DNA of 64,000 nucleotides from CAMLJR01 sp964500675. Lineage in GTDB: Bacteria; Pseudomonadota; Gammaproteobacteria; Pseudomonadales; CAMLJR01. Made by a program: the position numbers and the translations under genes. The notes under the pieces were generated by a model that had not been told where the DNA came from, did no database searches, and saw only the letters and a list, made by a program, of their open reading frames with translations. The stretch lies in contig CAZCNY010000008.1 in assembly GCA_964500675.1 (NCBI GenBank), positions 105,686-169,685 of the forward strand, written 5' to 3'. Every line of letters begins with the position of its first letter. Within the stretch, counting starts at the first letter, position 1. Of this stretch, positions 27,644 through 37,534 are shown in pieces.

Positions 27644-27718
27644 CATCATTTGCTTTTTCTTTGTACCACTTAACTATTAATCCGCGCCGCCACTGTGGCG
27701 GCTCTCCTGGAGTCAAGG

Positions 27719-28870
27719 ATGACCGACATGTCTCCGTTATTTCCTTGGTTATTGTTGCAGCAGCTGCCGGGCATGAAGCCCAGCCTGCTGCGCCGTCTGT
27801 TTGCCGCAAGCCCTGAATGTAGCGATCCGCTGGAGTGGCTGGCCTGGTCTCCGTCAAGGCTGCGTGCCTTGGGAGCGAGTGCCGAGCTTATGGGTGCGAT
27901 TGCCACGTGGCGTGTCGAGGGGCTGGCCGCTGTCGCAGCGCAGAAAGCGCAACGCGATAGCGAGTGGTTGCACCAACAGGACGTGAAGTTGCTGCCGCTC
28001 AGCGATGCACGTTATCCGCCGCTATTGCTGGAAATCGCCGATCCGCCGCCGCTGCTGTACGTGTGGGGTGAGATCGATACGTTGTCCGCGCCGCAAATTG
28101 CGGTGGTCGGCAGTCGTCGACCATCGCGTCAGGGACTCGGCGATGCCCGCGATTTCGCCGCAGCACTGGCCAGTGCGGGCTTCACTATCACGAGCGGGTT
28201 GGCGATGGGGGTCGATGCCGAGGCGCATCTTGCGGCGCTTCAGCGTGGTGGCAAGACAATCGCGGTGCTCGGTAGCGGCATCGATACCATTTACCCCGCC
28301 GCCAACAATGGCTTGGCTGGCGAAATCAGTTGTCACGGCGCGGTGATTTCCGAATTTGCGCTCGGCACGCCGCCGCGCGCCAACCAATTTCCGAGCCGCA
28401 ATCGCATTATCAGCGGGCTCAGCCTCGGCGTGTTAGTCATCGAGGCTGCAACGAAAAGCGGCTCGCTGGTAACTGCGCGCCTGGCCGCGGAACAAAACCG
28501 GGAGGTTTTTGCACTGCCAGGTTCGATTCACAATCCGGTCAGCCGTGGCTGCAATGCCTTGATCCGCCAGGGAGCAACGCTGGTGCAAAGCGTAGACGAT
28601 GTCCTCGCCGAGCTGCGCGGCTGGTTGAGCCAGGGGATTGGAAGCGAAATAGCTGTGCCAACAGCGGTCCCCACTCCCGAGCTCAGCGAAGAGGAGGCGC
28701 AGGTATTTTCCGCGCTTGGACAGCAGCCGCTTTCGCTCGACGAGATTTTAGCCGGTGTGGCACAACCGTTGCCGGTCCTTTTGGGCATACTCGCGGAGTT
28801 GGAGTTGATGGGGTTGGTTGAAAGTCGCGGCGGAACGTATTTGCGAGCGGCGGAAGCTTGCGCGCGCTGA
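27719..28870 (+). CDS. dprA: DNA processing protein DprA
   Basis: About 383 residues from ATG 27719 (GGAG six bases upstream). Rossmann-like DprA/Smf core that binds single-stranded DNA and loads RecA in transformation: VGSRRPSRQG, TSGLAMGVDAEAH, GSGIDTIYPAAN, FPSRNRIISGLS and TKSGSLVTARLA. The C-terminal region (about 310-383) resembles the winged-helix DML1 domain. Follows the LysM gene after 75 bp and precedes tsaC. Confidence 0.95.
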   Translation: MTDMSPLFPWLLLQQLPGMKPSLLRRLFAASPECSDPLEWLAWSPSRLRALGASAELMGAIATWRVEGLAAVAAQKAQRDSEWLHQQDVKLLPLSDARYPPLLLEIADPPPLLYVWGEIDTLSAPQIAVVGSRRPSRQGLGDARDFAAALASAGFTITSGLAMGVDAEAHLAALQRGGKTIAVLGSGIDTIYPAANNGLAGEISCHGAVISEFALGTPPRANQFPSRNRIISGLSLGVLVIEAATKSGSLVTARLAAEQNREVFALPGSIHNPVSRGCNALIRQGATLVQSVDDVLAELRGWLSQGIGSEIAVPTAVPTPELSEEEAQVFSALGQQPLSLDEILAGVAQPLPVLLGILAELELMGLVESRGGTYLRAAEACAR

Positions 28871-28919
28871 TCGCCTTCAGTAAGTTTCGCGCTTCATCTT
28901 GCCGCAACCGTTTTGAATC

Positions 28920-29480
28920 ATGTCCAATGTTTTGCATATTCGCCAAGCCGTCCGCGCGCTTCGCTCGGGCGGGGTGATTGCCTATCCAACCGAGGGCGTG
29001 TGGGGTTTGGGCTGCGATCCGTTTGATCCGGAAGCCGTCGCTAAGCTGCTTGCACTCAAGCATCGCGACGTCGGCAAAGGACTCATCCTGATCGCAGCCA
29101 CCATCGAACAATTTGCACCGTATTTACGTGAGCTGACCTCGGCTCAACGGACCGTGCTCGCGAATAGCTGGCCTGGACCGCAAACCTGGGTTGTGCCGCA
29201 TGGTTCCACCTTGCCCGATTGGGTTACCGGTTACAAACCTACAGTTGCGCTGAGAGTGAGCGCGCATCCAATCGCCGCTGCACTGTGCCGGCGTTACGGT
29301 GGTCCGATTGTTTCGACTTCCGCAAATCCAGCGGATTGCGCGCCCGCCCGCACCGCTTTCAAAGTTCGTTGTTATTTCGACGGCAAATTGGACTATGTGC
29401 TGCCAGGTCGGCTCGGAGGACAAAGCGGTCCTACGCCGATCCGCGATCTTGCCAGCGGGCGCTTGTTGCGCGGTGGCTAG
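28920..29480 (+). CDS. tsaC: L-threonylcarbamoyladenylate synthase
   Basis: 186-residue YrdC-family protein (TsaC, short form) making threonylcarbamoyl-AMP for t6A37 in tRNA. Seen: AYPTEGVWGLGCDP, KHRDVGKGLILIA, WPGPQTWVVP and STSANPA. No Sua5 C-terminal domain. In the dprA-tsaC-hemF-aroE row. Confidence 0.95.
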   Translation: MSNVLHIRQAVRALRSGGVIAYPTEGVWGLGCDPFDPEAVAKLLALKHRDVGKGLILIAATIEQFAPYLRELTSAQRTVLANSWPGPQTWVVPHGSTLPDWVTGYKPTVALRVSAHPIAAALCRRYGGPIVSTSANPADCAPARTAFKVRCYFDGKLDYVLPGRLGGQSGPTPIRDLASGRLLRGG

Positions 29481-29555
29481 GGCTTCAGCTGATAGTGTTA
29501 AACTGCTGCGCACTTTTACGGCATTGCGGGCCGAAACACATCAGGGGCGGCAGGT

Positions 29556-30497
29556 ATGAGTCTGGTCGATAGCGCGGCGGTCAAAAGTTATCTGCTCGAT
29601 TTGCAGGATCGCATTTGTCGAGCGCTCGCGACCGCCGATAGCGCAGCTGATTTTCGCGAGGAAAGCTGGGAGCGTGCTGGCGGGGGTGGCGGTCGTTCGC
29701 GCGTGCTATCCGAAGGTGCTGTATTCGAGAAGGCAGGTGTCGGCTTCTCGCACGTTCACGGTACGCAGCTGCCGCCGTCGGCGACGGCGCATCGCCCGGA
29801 GCTTGCGGGTGCGAAGTGGCAGGCGGTTGGTGTCTCGCTCGTCATTCATCCGCGCAATCCCTACGTGCCGACCAGCCACGCCAATGTACGCTTTTTTGTT
29901 GCGGAGCCCGACAATTCGAGCGCCGAGTCCGGCGAGACACCAGCGCAATGGTGGTTTGGCGGTGGCTACGACCTGACGCCCTATTACGCCTTCGAGTCTG
30001 ATTGCGTGCATTGGCATCTCACCGCGAAGGCGGCATGCGATCCGTTTGGCGCCGATGTCTATCCGCGCTACAAACGCTGGTGCGACGACTACTTTTTTCT
30101 GAAGCACCGCAATGAGCCGCGCGGTATCGGCGGCTTGTTTTTTGATGATCTCAACGCCAGCGGTTTCGAGCGCTGTTTTGCGTTTCAGCGTGCGGTTGGC
30201 GATTCGTATATCGATGCCTATTTGCCCATCGTCGAGCGCCGCAAGCACATGCCCTACAGCGAGCGCGAGCGCCACTTTCAGCTGTTGCGCCGAGGTCGCT
30301 ACGCCGAATTCAATCTGGTCTACGACCGCGGCACAGTGTTTGGATTACAAACGGGCGGGCGCACTGAATCGATCTTGATGTCGCTGCCGCCGCTCGTGCG
30401 GTGGGATTATGGCTGGCAGCCTGAGCCGGGCAGCGCTGAAGCGGAGCTCACGGAAAAATATCTGGTCCCGCGCGATTGGGCCGCGTTCGTCGAGTGA
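29556..30497 (+). CDS. hemF: Oxygen-dependent coproporphyrinogen III oxidase
   Basis: 313 residues. Converts coproporphyrinogen III to protoporphyrinogen IX with oxygen in heme synthesis. Motifs: GGGGRSRVLSEGAVFEKAGV, VIHPRNPYVPTSHANVRFF, WWFGGGYDLTPYY, RGIGGLFFDDL and NLVYDRGT.FGLQTGGR. An aerobic heme step beside an aa3 oxidase locus fits oxic growth. Confidence 0.97.
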   Translation: MSLVDSAAVKSYLLDLQDRICRALATADSAADFREESWERAGGGGGRSRVLSEGAVFEKAGVGFSHVHGTQLPPSATAHRPELAGAKWQAVGVSLVIHPRNPYVPTSHANVRFFVAEPDNSSAESGETPAQWWFGGGYDLTPYYAFESDCVHWHLTAKAACDPFGADVYPRYKRWCDDYFFLKHRNEPRGIGGLFFDDLNASGFERCFAFQRAVGDSYIDAYLPIVERRKHMPYSERERHFQLLRRGRYAEFNLVYDRGTVFGLQTGGRTESILMSLPPLVRWDYGWQPEPGSAEAELTEKYLVPRDWAAFVE

Positions 30498-30504
30498 GGT
30501 AGTT

Positions 30505-31350
30505 ATGAGCAATGACATCGACCGCGTCGATCGCTATGTCGTGTTCGGCAACCCGATCAAGCACAGTCGTTCGCCGCGAATACACGCCGCGTTCGCTGAG
30601 CAGACGGGGCAGCGTCTGAGTTACCGCGCGCAGTTGGTCGAGCTTGGCGGTTTTGTGGCGGCCGCGCGTGAATTTTTTGAAAGCGGTGGCAAAGGCTGCA
30701 ATATCACGGTGCCGTTCAAGCTCGATGCCTTCGCGTTTGCGAATGAGTTGAGCGGGCGCGCGCGCCGTGCCGGCGCCGCCAATACGCTGGCGCTGCAAAC
30801 CGATGGCAGCATCTATGGCGATAACACCGACGGTGTCGGCCTCGTGCGCGATATCGAGCAAAATCTCGCTTGGGAAGTTCACGATAAGCGTGTGCTGATC
30901 GTGGGTGCGGGCGGTGCGGTGCGCGGGATTCTCGAACCGCTGCTGCGACGGCATCCAAGCTTGCTCCTCATCGTCAATCGCACGGTAGAAAAAGCACAGC
31001 AGCTCGCACGCGAATTTTCCGATCTCGGCGATGTGCGCGCCTGTTGTTTCGATGCGTTGATCGGCAATCAATTCGATCTCGTCATCAATGCGACAAGCAC
31101 GGGCCTGCGCGGTGAATCGCTGCCGCTGCCGTCGAATCTGCTTGCGCGGGGTTGCTGTTGCTACGATATGAGCTACGGCGCAGAACCGACGCCGTTTATG
31201 CGCTGGGCCGCGTGCGAGGCGGCGTGGGCAGTGGCCGATGGTCTCGGCATGTTGGTTGAACAAGCGGCTGAAGCATTTTGTATTTGGCGCGGCGTGCGTC
31301 CGCTCACGCGACCGGTAATCGACATGTTGCGCACGAGTTTAGCGGCGTAA
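30505..31350 (+). CDS. aroE: Shikimate dehydrogenase (NADP+)
   Basis: 281 residues from ATG 30505 with GAGGT four bases upstream; the frame is open earlier but that part overlaps hemF. Reduces 3-dehydroshikimate. Seen: NPIKHSRSPRIHAAF (substrate), NITVPFKLDAF (catalytic Lys), GDNTDGVGL and the nucleotide loop GAGGAVRGI. Seven bases after hemF, co-transcribed. Confidence 0.96.
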   Translation: MSNDIDRVDRYVVFGNPIKHSRSPRIHAAFAEQTGQRLSYRAQLVELGGFVAAAREFFESGGKGCNITVPFKLDAFAFANELSGRARRAGAANTLALQTDGSIYGDNTDGVGLVRDIEQNLAWEVHDKRVLIVGAGGAVRGILEPLLRRHPSLLLIVNRTVEKAQQLAREFSDLGDVRACCFDALIGNQFDLVINATSTGLRGESLPLPSNLLARGCCCYDMSYGAEPTPFMRWAACEAAWAVADGLGMLVEQAAEAFCIWRGVRPLTRPVIDMLRTSLAA

Positions 31351-31363
31351 ATTGAGGTCAACG

Positions 31364-33421
31364 ATGACGGCGACGAGCAATCCGTTTTTTAGCGATACCG
31401 AATTGCCGGATTTTCCGGCGTTGCAGCCGCAATTTGTTGAGCCTGCGCTCACTCGGATACTCGACGACAATCGTCGCGCTATAGATAATCTGTTAGATGG
31501 GTTTGTCGAGCCGACTTGGCAGGCGCTGGTGTTGCCGTTGGAAGAGTTAGAGGATCGGCTCGAAAAAGCCTGGTCGCCGGTTGGGCATCTCAATGGTGTG
31601 ATGAATACGCCTGAATGGCGCCAAGCCTATGAAGCGGTTTTGCCGAAATTGACGGAATACCATACGGAACTCGGACAAAATCGCAAGCTTTACGAGGCTT
31701 ATAAAAAACTTGCCGAGAGTACTGAGTATGCCCGGCTCGACGAAGCGCGTCGCAAGGTTATAGACAACGCATTGCGCGATTTTCGCTTATCGGGTGTTGC
31801 GCTCGAAGGCGACGCGAAAAGACGCTATGGCGAGTTGCGTCAATTGCTTGCCGAGTTGAGCACGAAATTTTCCAACAATGTGCTCGACGCGACGCAAGGT
31901 TGGTTTAAACACATCACCGATGAAAAGCGCGTGCGCGGTATTCCCGCCACAGCATTGCAGGTGTATCGACAAGCGGCGCAGGCGCTCTCTCTCGAAGGCT
32001 TTGTGATTACGCTTGATGCCCCCGCTTATTTGCCTGCGATGCAATATGCGGATGATCGCGAATTGCGTTGCGAGTTGTACACGGCATACAGCACGCGCGC
32101 ATCCGATCAAGGGCCGCAAGCGGGAAAATGGGATAATTCGCAGCTGATGACGCAGATTCTCGCTGCGCGTCATGAATTGGCGCAGCTGTTGGGTTTTGCC
32201 AATTACGCGGAATATTCGCTCGCGACAAAAATGGCCGGGAGCGCAGACGAAGTGATTGCGTTTCTCGAAGATTTAGCGCTGCGCTCGCGCGCAATGGCCG
32301 CCGACGAATACCGTGAGTTGCAGGAATTTGCCGCGCGTGAATGGATGATCCCCGATTTGCAGGTGTGGGACGTGCCCTACGCGAGCGAAAAATTGCGGCT
32401 TGCGCGCTACGCATTGTCGCAGGAAGAGCTGCGCCCGTATTTTCCGGCAGCAAAAGTTATCGATGGCTTATTTGCGATCGTCGAAAAATTGTTTGGTGTG
32501 CGCTTTGTTGCCGATCATTCCATCGCGACGTGGCATAGCGATGTGAAAGTGTTCAATTTGCAGCGCGAAAGCAAAATTATTGCGCGCTGCTATCTCGATT
32601 TATATGCGCGCAACGGCAAACGTGGCGGCGCGTGGATGGATAGTGGCTGTTCACGCCGCAAACGCGCGGATGGCAGCTTACAATTGCCGGTTGCATATCT
32701 CGTGTGCAATTTCACGCCGCCAACCGCGACATTGCCGTCATTGCTCACGCACTCCGAAGTGACGACGCTGTTTCATGAGTTCGGCCATGGACTCCACCAC
32801 ATGCTGACGCAGATAGATACGCTGCCGGTTGCCGGCATCAACGGCGTCGCGTGGGATGCGGTCGAGTTGCCGAGCCAGTTTCTCGAAAACTGGTGCTGGG
32901 AGCCCGAAGCGATACCGTTGTTATCCGCGCACTACGAAACGGGTGCGCCGTTGCCGCAGGCGCTGCTCGATAAAATGCTCGCCGCGAAAAATTTCCAGTC
33001 TGGGTTATTCATGGTGCGGCAGCTCGAGTTCGCATTATTCGATTTCAAATTGCATCGCGATTACGACGCGCGGCAACCGCGCCCGGTGCAAGAGGTTTTG
33101 GATGGCGTGCGACGCGCGGTCGCGGTGTACTCACTGCCCGCGTTCAATCGCTTTCAACATGGCTTCACGCACATCTTCGCGGGCGGCTATGCCGCCGGTT
33201 ACTACAGTTACAAATGGGCTGAAGTACTTTCCGCTGATGCCTATGCCGCGTTCGAAGAGGAGGGCGTTTTTAATCCCGACACGGGCCAGCGCTTTCTGCG
33301 CGAAATTCTTGAACGCGGCGGTGCGCGTGAGCCGATGGCGCTGTTTGTCGCTTTTCGCGGACGCAAGCCGAAAGTTGATGCCTTGCTGCGCCACAGCGGC
33401 ATGCTCGGGCAGGCGGCATAA
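31364..33421 (+). CDS. prlC: Oligopeptidase A
   Basis: 685 residues from ATG 31364 with GAGG upstream. M3 zinc metallopeptidase that degrades oligopeptides and signal peptides in the cytoplasm. Zinc motif LFHEFGHGLHHML with the downstream Glu in ELPSQFLENW; C-terminal IFAGGYAAGYYSYKW. Stop overlaps the yheV start by one base (TAATG). Confidence 0.96.
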   Translation: MTATSNPFFSDTELPDFPALQPQFVEPALTRILDDNRRAIDNLLDGFVEPTWQALVLPLEELEDRLEKAWSPVGHLNGVMNTPEWRQAYEAVLPKLTEYHTELGQNRKLYEAYKKLAESTEYARLDEARRKVIDNALRDFRLSGVALEGDAKRRYGELRQLLAELSTKFSNNVLDATQGWFKHITDEKRVRGIPATALQVYRQAAQALSLEGFVITLDAPAYLPAMQYADDRELRCELYTAYSTRASDQGPQAGKWDNSQLMTQILAARHELAQLLGFANYAEYSLATKMAGSADEVIAFLEDLALRSRAMAADEYRELQEFAAREWMIPDLQVWDVPYASEKLRLARYALSQEELRPYFPAAKVIDGLFAIVEKLFGVRFVADHSIATWHSDVKVFNLQRESKIIARCYLDLYARNGKRGGAWMDSGCSRRKRADGSLQLPVAYLVCNFTPPTATLPSLLTHSEVTTLFHEFGHGLHHMLTQIDTLPVAGINGVAWDAVELPSQFLENWCWEPEAIPLLSAHYETGAPLPQALLDKMLAAKNFQSGLFMVRQLEFALFDFKLHRDYDARQPRPVQEVLDGVRRAVAVYSLPAFNRFQHGFTHIFAGGYAAGYYSYKWAEVLSADAYAAFEEEGVFNPDTGQRFLREILERGGAREPMALFVAFRGRKPKVDALLRHSGMLGQAA

Positions 33422-33693
33422 TGCAGCGGCGCTTCATCGCCGGCGCCGTGTGTCCTCGCTGCGCCCAGATAGATAAGATTGTTATGTACGACAATGCTGC
33501 CGGCGAGCGCGTGCGCGAATGCGTGAGTTGCGGTTATCGCGATGCGCTCGATGCGATGGGTAATTCAGTTGCAGAGCCGACTACTCGTGTCAACCAGCCG
33601 CGCGCAGGCGAAAAACCGCTCGCGCATGAGGACGAAGTGCGTGTCATTCATATCGTCGATGCCAGCACTGGCGCAAGGCGTCGCGACCATTGA
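33421..33693 (+). CDS. yheV: YheV-type zinc-ribbon protein
   Basis: 90 residues. Begins RRFIAGAVCPRCAQID with a second CxxC in VRECVSCGYRD, giving a CxxC-x(n)-CxxC zinc ribbon as in YheV, which is encoded next to prlC in many gammaproteobacteria. Function unknown. Confidence 0.9.
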   Translation: MQRRFIAGAVCPRCAQIDKIVMYDNAAGERVRECVSCGYRDALDAMGNSVAEPTTRVNQPRAGEKPLAHEDEVRVIHIVDASTGARRRDH

Positions 33694-34070
33694 TGTCTAT
33701 TTTTTGTGCTTCGACGAATCTGAAGCATTATCGTTGTGTGTGTTTACCTACCATATTTTGTGGCTCTCCAAAGCGCGTTGTTGATATCTTGTGATTGGCG
33801 GCGACGTGCGCTTTTCCTGTGCTTTTGTGTGGCAATTTTGTGGCATAAGCACTGAAGTCAAGGTTATAATCGCGGCGTTTTGCCGCACCCTATTTTGTTT
33901 GCGGTGAGCGCCTATCGCGCGGTAGCTGCCGCTACTGTGTTTTGTACAACAATCTGTCCTAGCAGTGGTTCGATGCGGATCAGCCTTGATTCTCATTGGA
34001 TTGGTTGTTGTCTGGCGTCATCGTAAGCAGCTGTGGGTTTATATCAACTCAACCTTGGAGACACGGGAAG
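33694..34070 (+). promoter_or_regulatory. Intergenic leader of the cytochrome oxidase operon
   Basis: 377 bp without a convincing gene. Contains TATAAT at 33865-33870 (candidate -10 of the cox operon; no good -35 at 16-18 bases) and, right after it, a GCGGC/GCCGC hairpin at 33872-33886. The remaining leader to coxB is about 185 bases. T-rich DNA near 33699-33840 shows no clear terminator for yheV. Confidence 0.45.
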
Positions 34071-35243
34071 ATGTTCCTAAAAGCGAAGCGGCTCTCCCAG
34101 CTCGCGCTTGGTCCTGTGCTAACGCTACTCAGCTTGATTCCCAACTTTGCATCTGCCGCCGATGGCGACTCTTGGCGTCACCGCTTTCAGGTGAATTTGC
34201 CAATTGGTGCGACCGATGTTGGGAAAGACATATATGACCTGCACATGTTCGTGTTTTGGATTTGTGTGGTCATTGCGATCGTGGTGTTCGGCGTCATGTT
34301 TTACACCATTTTCGCGCATCGTAAATCGCGAGGCGCTGTGGCATCGCAATTCCACGAAAGCACCACGCTGGAAATTGCCTGGACACTGGTGCCCTTCTTG
34401 ATTTTGATCGTGTTAGCGGTGCCGGCTACCGCAACGCTGTTGAAAATATACGACACTAAAAATGCTGATATGGACATCATGATCACGGGCTATCAATGGA
34501 AGTGGAAATACGAGTACATCGATCCAGAAGGCAAAAATAATGTCACCTTCTTTAGTTCGCTGCGCACGCCACAATCCGAGATTTATAACGAAGAGGCAAA
34601 AGGTCAGGATTATTTGCTTGAAGTCGATGAGCCGCTCTATCTTCCGGTCAACAAGAAAGTGCGCTTCCTCGTTACCGGCAATGACGTTATCCATTCGTGG
34701 TGGGTTCCCGAGCTTGCGGTAAAACGCGATGCGATACCGGGCTTTGTCAACGAAGCGCAAGCGCGTCCGATAAAAACCGGTATTTTTCGCGGCCAGTGCG
34801 CGGAGCTGTGCGGTCGCGATCACGGCTTCATGCCGATCGTTGTCAACGTTGTCTCGCAAAACGAGTTCGATCAATGGCTGGGTAAAAAGAAAGCCGAATC
34901 GGCCGAGTTGAAGGCGCTGATGGAAAAGCAATTCACATTGGCTGAATTGGTTGAGCGCGGTAAAGGTGTTTACGAGCACACCTGTATTGCCTGCCACGGC
35001 GCTAATGGCGAGGGTGGCGTTGGTAAGCCCATCGCGAAAAGTCCGATAGCTACCGGTCCGCTCAAGGATCATCTCAGCCTGGTTATCCACGGCAAACCCG
35101 GTACCGCAATGCAGGCTTTCGGTGGTCAGCTCAACGAAGTTGATCTCGCCGCGGTAGTCACCTATGAGCGCAACGCCTTCGGCAACAATATGGGCGATAT
35201 GGCGCAGCCGGTTGACGTGTACAAACTCAAGAAAGGTCAGTAA
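34071..35243 (+). CDS. coxB: Cytochrome c oxidase subunit II with fused cytochrome c domain
   Basis: 390 residues from ATG 34071 (GGAG upstream). Signal peptide, two membrane helices (about 60-85, 100-125), CuA domain with GQCAELCGRDHGFMPIVV, and a C-terminal class I cytochrome c domain with heme site CIACH. Subunit II of the aa3 (caa3-like) oxidase takes electrons from cytochrome c; the fused heme domain is usual in pseudomonads. First gene of coxB-ctaD-ctaG-coxC. Confidence 0.96.
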   Translation: MFLKAKRLSQLALGPVLTLLSLIPNFASAADGDSWRHRFQVNLPIGATDVGKDIYDLHMFVFWICVVIAIVVFGVMFYTIFAHRKSRGAVASQFHESTTLEIAWTLVPFLILIVLAVPATATLLKIYDTKNADMDIMITGYQWKWKYEYIDPEGKNNVTFFSSLRTPQSEIYNEEAKGQDYLLEVDEPLYLPVNKKVRFLVTGNDVIHSWWVPELAVKRDAIPGFVNEAQARPIKTGIFRGQCAELCGRDHGFMPIVVNVVSQNEFDQWLGKKKAESAELKALMEKQFTLAELVERGKGVYEHTCIACHGANGEGGVGKPIAKSPIATGPLKDHLSLVIHGKPGTAMQAFGGQLNEVDLAAVVTYERNAFGNNMGDMAQPVDVYKLKKGQ

Positions 35244-35254
35244 GGGGAATCACT

Positions 35255-36832
35255 ATGGGTAATGCTCACGCTGGTGATCATCATCACGGACCTGCGCAAG
35301 GTTTAACGCGGTGGATATTCACCACCAATCATAAGGATATCGGCACGCTGTACCTGTGGTTCAGCTTCGCGATGTTCATTTTGGGCGGTTCGTTTGCGAT
35401 GATCATTCGCGCCGAATTGTTCAAGCCGGGCCTGCAGCTGGTACATCCGGAGTTTTTCAATCAGTTGACCACGATGCACGGTCTTGTGATGGTGTTTGGT
35501 GCCATCATGCCGGCGTTCGTCGGCCTTGCGAATTGGATGATTCCGCTCATGATCGGCGCGCCCGATATGGCGCTCCCGCGCATGAACAACCTGAGTTTCT
35601 GGATTCTGCCGTTCGCGTTCGCCATGCTGGCATCGACATTATTCATGGATGGCGGCGCGCCCAACTTCGGCTGGACGTTCTACGCGCCGCTATCGACGAC
35701 CTATGCGCCGCATAGCGTGACGTTCTTTATCTTTGCGATCCATATCATGGGCGCATCGTCGATCATGGGCTCGATCAATATCATCGCGACGATCATCAAC
35801 CTGCGCGCCCCCGGCATGACTTATATGAAAATGCCGTTGTTCGTGTGGACGTGGTTTATCACCGCGTTTCTTCTCGTTGCGGTTATGCCGGTGCTCGCTG
35901 GCGCAGTCACAATGATGTTGATGGATATCCATTTCGGCACGTCGTTTTTCTCCGCCGCCGGCGGCGGTGATCCCGTATTGTTTCAGCACGTATTCTGGTT
36001 CTTCGGCCATCCCGAGGTGTACATCATTATTCTGCCGGGCTTTGGTGTGGTATCGCAGATCATTCCGACCTTTGCGCGCAAGCCGCTGTTCGGTTATGCC
36101 TCAATGGTGTACGCGACCGCGTCGATCGCATTTCTATCGTTTATCGTGTGGGCCCACCATATGTACACGGTCGGTATGCCGGTCACGGGCGAATTATTCT
36201 TTATGTACGCGACACTCCTCATCGCCGTACCGACGGGCGTAAAAGTGTTCAACTGGATCACCACGATGTTCAAAGGTTCGATGACTTTTGAAACGCCGAT
36301 GCTGTTTGCAATCGCCTTCGTGTTCCTGTTTACGATCGGTGGTCTCTCGGGTGTGATGCTTGCGATGGCGCCGGTGGACTTTCAATATCAGGACACGTAC
36401 TTCGTTGTTGCGCATTTCCATTACACGATGGTTGCGGGCGCGCTTTTCTCGATGTCGGCTGCAGTGTATTACTGGCTACCGAAGTGGACCGGCAAGATGT
36501 ACAACGAAACCATGGGCAAAACCCAGTTCTGGATTTCGTTTATCGGTTTCAATTTGACCTTCTTCCCGCAACACTTTTTGGGCTTGGCCGGCATGCCGCG
36601 ACGCATTCCTGACTATGCGCTGCAATTCGCCGATTTCAACATGATGTCGTCGATCGGTGCGTTCATCTACGGATCTAGTCAGCTTCTGTTTTTGTTCAAT
36701 GTGATTCGCACGATCGTTGCTGGCAAGCCGATCAGCGATCCGAAGGTTTGGGAGGGCGCGCAAGGTTTGGAGTGGACTGTACCCACGCCGCCGCCCTACC
36801 ACACATTCACTACACCGCCCGAAGTTCACTAA
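35255..36832 (+). CDS. ctaD: Cytochrome c oxidase subunit I
   Basis: 525 residues, GGGGA ahead of the ATG. Twelve-helix catalytic subunit holding heme a and the heme a3-CuB centre. Ligand segments: TMHGLVMVFG (low-spin heme), WFFGHPEVYIIILPGFG (CuB His and cross-linked Tyr), WAHHMYTVG (CuB His pair) and VVAHFHYTM (heme a/a3 His). Eleven bases after coxB. Confidence 0.98.
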   Translation: MGNAHAGDHHHGPAQGLTRWIFTTNHKDIGTLYLWFSFAMFILGGSFAMIIRAELFKPGLQLVHPEFFNQLTTMHGLVMVFGAIMPAFVGLANWMIPLMIGAPDMALPRMNNLSFWILPFAFAMLASTLFMDGGAPNFGWTFYAPLSTTYAPHSVTFFIFAIHIMGASSIMGSINIIATIINLRAPGMTYMKMPLFVWTWFITAFLLVAVMPVLAGAVTMMLMDIHFGTSFFSAAGGGDPVLFQHVFWFFGHPEVYIIILPGFGVVSQIIPTFARKPLFGYASMVYATASIAFLSFIVWAHHMYTVGMPVTGELFFMYATLLIAVPTGVKVFNWITTMFKGSMTFETPMLFAIAFVFLFTIGGLSGVMLAMAPVDFQYQDTYFVVAHFHYTMVAGALFSMSAAVYYWLPKWTGKMYNETMGKTQFWISFIGFNLTFFPQHFLGLAGMPRRIPDYALQFADFNMMSSIGAFIYGSSQLLFLFNVIRTIVAGKPISDPKVWEGAQGLEWTVPTPPPYHTFTTPPEVH

Positions 36833-36889
36833 TACGGGCCGCGCAGATAGGGAGATCAGCGCCTAGCGGGTCTTAGCGAGAGCGCACCG

Positions 36890-37450
36890 ATGGCGAATAA
36901 AAACATCGCCAAGACAGTCGGCAAATTGTCGATTGTCGTCGTCGCCATGTTCGCGTTCGTCTTTGTGGTGATGGTGCCTCTATACAACACCTTCTGTAAG
37001 GTGCTGGGCCTGAACGGTAAGTATAGCGGTGCGCAGTACGCGGTGGTGGCGGCAAAAGTGGATGAAACGCGCTCGGTAAAAGTGCAGTTTGTTGCCGCCA
37101 ATGCCGAAGGCATGCCGTGGTTGTTTCATCCGGTCGAAGCAACTGTGACGGTGCATCCGGGTGCGGTCAATAAGATTGAATTTTACGCAAAAAATGTCAC
37201 CGACAAGGATATGGTGGCGCAGGCGGTACCGAGTTTTGTACCGGCGCGCTCGGCGCAATACTTTCATAAAACGGAGTGCTTTTGCTTTCATCGCCAGCCG
37301 TTGAAAGCGGGCGCAGAGGCCAAGTTACCGGTGCAATTCATTGTCGATCAAGAATTGCCGAAGGAAGTGAGTGAGATTACGTTGTCTTATACCATTTTCG
37401 ATGTCACGGAAATGGATAAGGCGGATAGAAAGAGCGTAACGAAACGTTGA
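36890..37450 (+). CDS. ctaG: CuB-insertion assembly factor Cox11/CtaG
   Basis: 186 residues. N-terminal membrane anchor (about 12-32) and periplasmic immunoglobulin-like domain with the copper motif ECFCFHRQPL; also NTFCKVLGLNG near the membrane exit. Delivers copper to CuB of subunit I. Positioned between subunits I and III as in Pseudomonas. Confidence 0.96.
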   Translation: MANKNIAKTVGKLSIVVVAMFAFVFVVMVPLYNTFCKVLGLNGKYSGAQYAVVAAKVDETRSVKVQFVAANAEGMPWLFHPVEATVTVHPGAVNKIEFYAKNVTDKDMVAQAVPSFVPARSAQYFHKTECFCFHRQPLKAGAEAKLPVQFIVDQELPKEVSEITLSYTIFDVTEMDKADRKSVTKR

Positions 37451-37534
37451 TGCACGGGCGGTTTGTGCCGAACACCATCGGCGCAACTTGCTGATTTGAG
37501 ACAAGCACCGATTTGAGCAAAGCGGAGATACAAC

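Noticed and set aside
26852..27649. 265-codon minus-strand ORF opposite the LysM gene
   Set aside because: Shadow of the LysM gene; composition is His/Arg-rich as expected from reverse reading and no domain is seen.
30448..31263. 271-codon minus-strand ORF opposite aroE
   Set aside because: aroE on the plus strand has all family motifs; this is an antisense shadow.
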